Shown here: piece after piece, positions 6,388-10,545 of the stretch
Layout: every line of letters begins with the position of its first letter
Position numbering within the stretch: the stretch's first letter is position 1
NCBI GenBank assembly: GCA_964638795.1
Contig: CAZXAX010000056.1
Coordinates: 1-10,545, forward strand
Direction of reading: 5' to 3'
DNA: 10,545 nt
From: CAIYHK01 sp964638795
GTDB taxonomy: Bacteria > Actinomycetota > Acidimicrobiia > Acidimicrobiales > Ilumatobacteraceae
The notes under the pieces: generated by a model
What the model was told of the DNA's origin: nothing
Seen by the model: the letters and a program-made list of their open reading frames with translations, nothing else
The model's database searches: none
Program-made: the position numbers and the translations under genes

Positions 6388-7115
6388 GCCAAAGAGTCGC
6401 ACTTGTTACCGGTGGCAGCAGCGGTATCGGTCTCGAAGTCGGGCGCCAACTGCAGGCAGCTGGATATGCAGTGGTTCTAACCGCTCGCAGATCGGACATT
6501 CTGCAGCAGAGCGCGGAGTCAATCGGGGCATCATGGAGCGCCGGTGATGCGAGTGACCCTGAATCCTTTGTGCGAGTAGTTGCGTCAGTTAACGAAGAAT
6601 TCGGTCGCATTGATCTTGTAGTTCATGCCGCAGGCACGATGGGTGGAACTTTCGTGCGTAAAGAATCCCTCGAGGAGTTCAATCGCATACTTGCAATCAA
6701 CTTGAGCTCTGCATTTGTTGTCGCTAACAGTGCGTTGCCCTATATGGGCTCGGGTGCAAAGTTCGTTTTCGTATCGTCAAGTTCTTCGCATCAGCCCCAT
6801 CCGGGTCGCTCGGCATACTCGGCGTCTAAAGCAGGCCTCAATGCATTTGCTGCAGCATTTGCCAAAGAAGTTGAGCGCGACGGTATAGGGGTCCACGTAT
6901 TAACTGTGGGTCCCGTACGCACGCCGATGATTGAAGACGTTCGGTTCCCTATGCACACGCTCGGTGTTGAAGAAGTTGCCGCCGCGATTGTCTGGCTTGA
7001 CACAATTCCAGGGAACGTTCGTCTTCCTGAAGTGCAGTTGAGTTCAGTTGAGGACGGCCCAATGGCGCCAGAACTTTTTGTTCCAGAAGCAGCCAAGAAA
7101 CTCGGTCGTAGCTGA
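6384..7115 (+). CDS. Short-chain dehydrogenase/reductase, 243 aa
   Basis: This is a classical SDR of normal length that would oxidise or reduce an alcohol or ketone with NAD(P). Visible motifs are the nucleotide loop TGGSSGIG at 9-16, an acidic DAS near 55-57 after the second strand, HAAG at 81-84 in place of NAAG, N106, a serine-rich active-site strand (S131-S135), and Y145 and K149 in YSASK. The following GPVRTPM is the usual post-catalytic loop. The tail lacks the common GxxxxVDGG ending of FabG-like members and instead reads LPEVQLSSVEDGP, so the substrate pocket closure differs. The ATG at 6384 is the only start in frame after the previous gene; no strong ribosome site precedes it. It probably shares a transcript with the 288-aa amidohydrolase-like gene. 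Confidence 0.9.
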   Translation: MSQRVALVTGGSSGIGLEVGRQLQAAGYAVVLTARRSDILQQSAESIGASWSAGDASDPESFVRVVASVNEEFGRIDLVVHAAGTMGGTFVRKESLEEFNRILAINLSSAFVVANSALPYMGSGAKFVFVSSSSSHQPHPGRSAYSASKAGLNAFAAAFAKEVERDGIGVHVLTVGPVRTPMIEDVRFPMHTLGVEEVAAAIVWLDTIPGNVRLPEVQLSSVEDGPMAPELFVPEAAKKLGRS

Positions 7116-7153
7116 CCGCAGGCGTTCCCCGGTGAGTCGCAAAGGCCAAGCAC

Positions 7154-7159
7154 TACAGT
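7154..7159 (+). promoter_or_regulatory. -10 element TACAGT for leaderless SDR gene
   Basis: TACAGT is followed by six bases (TTGACC) and then ATG at 7166. This sets the start at 7166 rather than at the TTG at 7160, and suggests that the second SDR has its own promoter inside the plus-strand cluster. The 38 bp between the previous stop and this element show no terminator. Confidence 0.55.
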
Positions 7160-7165
7160 TTGACC

Positions 7166-7921
7166 ATGGATCTCGGGCTCGCTGGTCGTGTTGCGATTGT
7201 CACCGGTGCCAGCCGTGGAATCGGCCGCGCAGTAGCCGAACTCTTGGTTAACGAAGGTTGTCGAGTTCTGGCTGTCTCAAGGACACCAACTGAGGGTCCT
7301 TGTGAGTCTTTTGCAATCGATGTCACGGGACCAGATGCGGGTGAGGCCATCGTGAATGAGTGCCTAAAACGCTTTGGGCAAATCGACATCGTTGTCAACA
7401 ATGTCGGTCTTGCCGAACCAAAACGTTTTTCTGCACTCACTGCAGACGATTGGCGCCGCAGCTTTGATATCAATTTCTTTTCCGCAGTTGCAGTGTCAGC
7501 AGCGGCGGTTCCCGTAATGGCCACTAGGGGCTGGGGGAGATTGGTGCATGTTGCCTCGGTGAGTGGGCGTGAGCCTGATCCATCTTTTGCTCCGTACTCA
7601 GCAGCAAAGGCTGCTCTATTGAATTGGTCTAAATCACTCTCGCACGCTCATGCAGCACAGGGTGTGCTGAGCAACTGTGTAGTGCCAGGTGTAACTCTGA
7701 CTGAAATGGTGTCAGACAACGCAGAGGCAGCAGCCACAAAATCAGGGAAGTCAGCTGAAGAAATCATGGCCAAACAACTAGCCGCACACAGAGTTGCAGT
7801 TGGCCGTTTCGGTGAGCCTCATGAGATTGCTGCCGCTGTGTTGTTCTTGGCTAGTGAACAGGCTGCTTGGATCACCGGTGCAGCCCTCGAAGTAGATGGC
7901 GGCACTCTGCGCTCAGTCTGA
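7166..7921 (+). CDS. FabG-like short-chain dehydrogenase/reductase, 251 aa
   Basis: This is a classical SDR with the full motif set: TGASRGIG at 13-20, an acidic D52 after the second strand, NNVG at 78-81, N103, S131 and S133 on the active-site strand, and Y144 and K148 in YSAAK. The C-terminal stretch RFGEPHEIAAAVLFLAS, then ITGAALEVDGG, is the usual ending of 3-oxoacyl-ACP reductase-like enzymes. Genes of this type act on many alcohols, 3-hydroxyacyl-CoAs and ring ketones, so the exact substrate cannot be named. The start at 7166 is six bases after TACAGT, so the message is likely leaderless; the preceding gene ends 50 bp upstream. Its stop (7919-7921) is only 4 bp from the stop of the convergent acyl-CoA synthetase. 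A hydroxyacyl-CoA or alcohol dehydrogenase role fits the surrounding catabolic genes. Confidence 0.92.
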   Translation: MDLGLAGRVAIVTGASRGIGRAVAELLVNEGCRVLAVSRTPTEGPCESFAIDVTGPDAGEAIVNECLKRFGQIDIVVNNVGLAEPKRFSALTADDWRRSFDINFFSAVAVSAAAVPVMATRGWGRLVHVASVSGREPDPSFAPYSAAKAALLNWSKSLSHAHAAQGVLSNCVVPGVTLTEMVSDNAEAAATKSGKSAEEIMAKQLAAHRVAVGRFGEPHEIAAAVLFLASEQAAWITGAALEVDGGTLRSV

Positions 7922-7925
7922 TGCT

Positions 7926-9207
7926 CTACTGAGTTTCTACAGTGAAGTAATCCACAAGTCCACGGCGCTGAATTTTGCCCATTGCATTGCGTGGAAATAC
8001 ATCGATGACTTTGATCTGCTCTGGAATCTTGTACCGAGCGAGATTCGCTGCGAGATGTGCGGCCAAATCTTCATCGTTTAACTGCACTCCATCGCTGAGT
8101 TCGATCAGTAGAGCCACACGCTCGCCGAGTCGCTCATCTGGGACTCCAACAGCAGCGCTCGCATTGATCCCGGGGAATTCGGCAACTACACGTTCAATTT
8201 CAGCCGGGTAGATATTTGCTCCACCCCGAATAATGACCAAGCTCAAACGATCNNNNNNNNNNNNNNNNNNNNNNNNNNNNNNNNNNNNNNNNNNNNNNNN
8301 NNNNNNNNNNNNNNNNNNNNNNNNNNNNNNNNNNNNNNNNNNNNNNNNNNNNGCGTCGAATGGCGTCAGGACAATCCGCTCCACCAACCCACACTTCGTC
8401 AAGCGTTTTTAGATCATCAGCAGTGACGGAATCAGAAGTGACAAGACTGTGCAGCATCGCTGGCGCACCATTCCATGTTGTGATCTGCTCCCGGTTAATC
8501 CAATCAGCAATTCCTTCAGGGTCAGTCCTATCCATGACGATTGAAGTTCCACCAGCTTGCGAGACAAGCAGTGTGGTGAGAACAGCCATGTTCAAGATCG
8601 TGAACGCGAAGCAGTCACCTTTACGAAGATCGGGGGTGTAGCCACGGGTATCTACGAGTACGGCTCCTGGCAACATCAAATTGTGCTGACTATGCACCGC
8701 ACCTTTCGGTCGGCCCGTAGTGCCGCTTGTGTATGCGATTCCCGCCGGCAAAAGTGGATCTGGGTCGGGCCCACTCCACCGTGATGAGGGTTCTGCATCA
8801 ATTGCGCTACGCCAAGTCTCGACATCAATCACCCGAAATTTTGATGAAGCAGCGGTGCCATCTTGCAACGGTGTGTCCGTTAGATAGATGGTTGGTTCAC
8901 AATCAGAAAGTATGTGCTGCTTTTCTGGCTCGGCCAGCACGCGATTGATCCCCACCCAGATGGCTCCGAGCCTCATCACGCCATGAAAAGCCACGACCAC
9001 ATCAAAATCGTTTGGTAGGGAAGCACAAACTCGGTCGCCTGGTCTGACTCCCAAGTTGAACAAAGCGTGAACGGCGCGATTGGCGAGCTCGTCCAACTGG
9101 CCGTAGGTGAGCCGTACACCGCGAGTGACCAAAGCTTCATGATTTGGGTCTCTTGCTAGTGCTTGCTCCAGAACCCTTGCGGCAGAGCCGAGTGCATGAC
9201 CCATCAC
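7926..9207 (-). CDS. AMP-forming acyl-CoA synthetase (ANL superfamily), interrupted by a 100-N gap
   Basis: The enzyme would activate a carboxylic acid with ATP and CoA through an acyl-adenylate. The N-terminal piece (9207-8353, 285 codons) carries TYGQLDELANR near 34-44, the phosphate-binding motif YTSGTTGRPKG at 159-169 and VWVGGADCP near 272-280. The C-terminal piece (8252-7926, 109 codons) carries DRLSLVIIRGGANIYPAEIE and ends with PRNAMGKIQRR, whose lysine is the catalytic A10 residue. The middle, with the Y-G-x-T-E and T-G-D motifs, is lost in the N run. Both flanks end on whole codons, so the true gap must be a multiple of three; 100 N puts the halves out of frame. About 110-120 residues are missing, giving about 500 aa. 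The GTG at 9207 follows TAACTT by six bases, suggesting a leaderless start; the ATG at 9204 is the alternative. The acid substrate is unknown. Confidence 0.88.
8253..8352. other. Run of exactly 100 N (assembly gap, wrong length)
   Basis: All bases are undetermined. The two halves of the acyl-CoA synthetase are in different frames across this run, which shows directly that 100 is not the true length if the gene is intact. About 330-360 bp, a multiple of three, would restore a normal family member. Confidence 0.95.
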
Positions 9208-9213
9208 AGCTTC

Positions 9214-9219
9214 AAGTTA
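9214..9219 (-). promoter_or_regulatory. -10 element TAACTT for leaderless acyl-CoA synthetase gene
   Basis: On the minus strand TAACTT (9219-9214) is followed by six bases (GAAGCT) and then GTG at 9207. This is the fourth case of the same geometry in the window and favours the GTG over the adjacent ATG as the start. No ribosome site is present at the expected distance. Confidence 0.5.
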
Positions 9220-9235
9220 GCGGATCACAACGACA

Positions 9236-9241
9236 TATATT
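9236..9241 (+). promoter_or_regulatory. -10 element TATATT upstream of acyl-CoA dehydrogenase
   Basis: TATATT lies about 28 bp before the ATG at 9270, which would give a leader of about 22 bases containing the ribosome site. A TTCAAG at 9211-9216 is a poor -35 candidate at 19-bp spacing. In the 62-bp divergent gap it faces the synthetase promoter. Confidence 0.45.
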
Positions 9242-9256
9242 TGAGACGGAAAAGTC

Positions 9257-9265
9257 AAGAGGAGA
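9257..9265 (+). promoter_or_regulatory. Strong Shine-Dalgarno AAGAGGAGA deciding the ACAD start
   Basis: The GAGGAG core at 9259-9264 ends five bases before the ATG at 9270. It rejects the in-frame extension back to 9144, which would run into the divergent synthetase gene. It contrasts with the four leaderless starts elsewhere in the window. Confidence 0.8.
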
Positions 9266-9269
9266 AATA

Positions 9270-10436
9270 ATGGACTTCGACCTGGGGGATGGTGCAGCGG
9301 ATTTACGGCTGCGTCTGCGTGGGTTGATTCAAGAAAATTTTGGTCCAAATTTTCTCGGAGCATTCACTACCAATCCAAGTGATCTCGAAGACACCAATAA
9401 CTTTTGTCGGCTTCTTGCTTCCGAGGGTCTTCTCACACTTGCATGGCCAAAGGAATTTGGCGGTGGTGGTGGTTCCTTATGGGACCAGACGGTCGTGCGT
9501 GAAGAGATGTGGGCGCACCACGAGCCACGCGGCGCACAGTACATGGGGCTGAATTGGGTTGGTCCGGCGCTCATGGCATACGGAAGCGATGCGCAGAAAG
9601 CTTTCCATCTTCCGCTTATTGCGGCTGGCGATGTGATCTGGTGCCAAGGCTTTAGTGAACCAGAAGCAGGTTCAGATCTTGCTTCGCTACGTACGCGAGC
9701 CGAACCAGTTGGTGGCGCACATGGAGATGAAGGTTGGATCATTAATGGTCAGAAGATTTGGACCTCCTATGCAGGCATGGCTCAGTGGTGCATCATTGCC
9801 GCTCGTGTCGGCAGTGGTGAGCGTCACGAAGGAATCACGATGTTCCTTGTCCCAATGGATTCACCGGGAATCGAAGTGCGCCCTATTCGCTCAATGCTTG
9901 GACCTCATCACTTGAATGAAGTTTTCTTCAACGATGTATTTGCTGGGCCTGATTCAGTTTTGGGTGAAATTGGTGGCGGCTGGTCCGTGATCAAGACCGC
10001 CCTCGCACACGAGCGCGTAGGAATCGCTCGCTATGCAAGATGTGAACGACTGCTTTCACTGATTGGCGCTGAGTTGGCTCCGCATTGGCAGGACCTGCCA
10101 GCAAACCTGCATACCTCATGGGTGCGGGCATTGGTTCAGGTGCGAGTGGCTCGACTACTCGCGTATCGCACAGTGCATGCCCAAGAGCGTGGCGAGGTTC
10201 CAGATGTGGCGGCATCTGCTGCTCGCATTGCCGTAACTCAATGCGACCAGTCAGTTGCTGAAGTTTTGTTCAGCGCCCTGGACCATCGCAGTCTCGAAGC
10301 GGGAAGCAATGCGCCACTGCGAGGTGCAGTCGAGGATCACTGGCGTTACGCCCAAGCGGCAACGGTGGCCAGTGGAACCATCGAGGTTCAGCGCATGATT
10401 GTGGCAAAGGCACTGTTGCGGGGCGAATCAGTATGA
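9270..10436 (+). CDS. Acyl-CoA dehydrogenase, 388 aa, probable subunit of a heteromeric enzyme
   Basis: This FAD enzyme would introduce a double bond at C2-C3 of an acyl-CoA, passing electrons to an electron-transfer flavoprotein. The domain order is normal: a helical N-terminal domain, the FAD and substrate motif WCQGFSEPEAGSDL at 124-137, GWIINGQKIWTS at 155-166, the beta domain, and a C-terminal helical domain ending in SGTIEVQRMIVAKALL at 368-383. The catalytic glutamate of the medium-chain type, expected just before the GAVEDHW segment, is R351 here. E248 in AHERVGIA sits where isovaleryl-CoA and long-chain dehydrogenases carry their base, so the enzyme could still be active. This is my alignment by eye. 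The start is fixed by the GAGGAG ribosome site. The next gene begins 10 bp after the stop and encodes a second dehydrogenase, the paired arrangement known for actinobacterial alpha2beta2 enzymes of steroid and branched-chain breakdown. Confidence 0.93.
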   Translation: MDFDLGDGAADLRLRLRGLIQENFGPNFLGAFTTNPSDLEDTNNFCRLLASEGLLTLAWPKEFGGGGGSLWDQTVVREEMWAHHEPRGAQYMGLNWVGPALMAYGSDAQKAFHLPLIAAGDVIWCQGFSEPEAGSDLASLRTRAEPVGGAHGDEGWIINGQKIWTSYAGMAQWCIIAARVGSGERHEGITMFLVPMDSPGIEVRPIRSMLGPHHLNEVFFNDVFAGPDSVLGEIGGGWSVIKTALAHERVGIARYARCERLLSLIGAELAPHWQDLPANLHTSWVRALVQVRVARLLAYRTVHAQERGEVPDVAASAARIAVTQCDQSVAEVLFSALDHRSLEAGSNAPLRGAVEDHWRYAQAATVASGTIEVQRMIVAKALLRGESV

Positions 10437-10446
10437 GGTGGCATCA

Positions 10447-10545
10447 GTGAATCCTGTCCTTCCAGAAGAAGCTGTCCAAGTTGCAGCCGCCGCTCGTCGC
10501 GCATTTGCAGACCTCGGAGGTGTCGAATTAGCTCGACACTCTGAA
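10447..10545 (+). CDS. Second acyl-CoA dehydrogenase subunit, N-terminal fragment (runs off window)
   Basis: The frame is open from a GTG at 10447 to the window end, 33 codons. It reads MNPVLPEEAVQ, then a helix with AAAARRAFADLGGVELAR, which matches the N-terminal helix of the smaller, more divergent dehydrogenase subunits often paired with a canonical one. The GTG at 10447 has GAGGTGG at 10435-10441 five bases upstream; an in-frame GTG at 10438 is the alternative. The 10-bp spacing from the preceding dehydrogenase implies one transcript and translational coupling. Catalytic and FAD motifs lie beyond the window, so whether this subunit binds FAD cannot be seen. Confidence 0.72.
   Translation, partial: MNPVLPEEAVQVAAAARRAFADLGGVELARHSE

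Noticed and set aside
6791..7524. Minus-strand open frames of about 120 codons each
   Set aside because: They are antisense to the two plus-strand SDRs, whose catalytic motifs are complete; the antisense frames reflect codon bias.
9144..9269. Upstream extension of the acyl-CoA dehydrogenase frame
   Set aside because: It overlaps the divergent synthetase start and lies before the strong ribosome site; family homology begins at 9270.
9329..9742. Minus-strand open frame of 137 codons
   Set aside because: It is antisense to the acyl-CoA dehydrogenase FAD and substrate motifs; no start signal and no domain.

Overview
The window looks like a piece of an actinobacterial chromosome. It probably comes from a draft or metagenome-type assembly, because it holds two runs of exactly 100 N. 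Three things point to actinobacteria: several gene starts have a TAnnnT -10 element exactly six bases before the start codon (leaderless promoters), two acyl-CoA dehydrogenase subunit genes sit side by side, and the amidohydrolases and Baeyer-Villiger-type monooxygenase resemble families abundant in Mycobacterium and Acidimicrobiia. Base composition is moderate by eye, well below a typical mycobacterium, so an Acidimicrobiia-like lineage is a reasonable but unproven guess. I see no rRNA, tRNA, mobile element, CRISPR array or transcription-factor gene.

Layout. (1) Positions 5424 down to 1, minus strand: a tight operon of a 403-aa ACMSD-like amidohydrolase, a Baeyer-Villiger-type flavin monooxygenase (interrupted by an N run), a 543-aa two-domain SDR, a 292-aa COG3618-like amidohydrolase, and the first codons of a probable acyl-CoA dehydrogenase. 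The first four genes are joined by three consecutive 4-bp ATGA stop/start overlaps. (2) Positions 5492-7921, plus strand, divergent from (1): a 288-aa amidohydrolase-fold protein, then two classical SDRs of 243 and 251 aa, the second with its own leaderless promoter. (3) Positions 9207-7926, minus strand: an acyl-CoA synthetase interrupted by the second N run, convergent with the last SDR (4 bp between stops). (4) Positions 9270-10545, plus strand: a 388-aa acyl-CoA dehydrogenase followed by the N-terminus of a second, different acyl-CoA dehydrogenase, suggesting a heteromeric enzyme.

How the genes may work together (inference): the set fits stepwise breakdown of a cyclic or branched alcohol or ketone. 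An SDR oxidises an alcohol to a ketone, the monooxygenase inserts oxygen to give an ester or lactone, an amidohydrolase opens it (or hydrolyses or decarboxylates a later product), the synthetase activates the acid to a CoA thioester, and the dehydrogenases start beta-oxidation. The substrate cannot be read from the sequence. The most notable features are the repeated leaderless-promoter geometry, the graded loss of metal ligands across the three amidohydrolases, and the SDR with a degenerate second Rossmann half.
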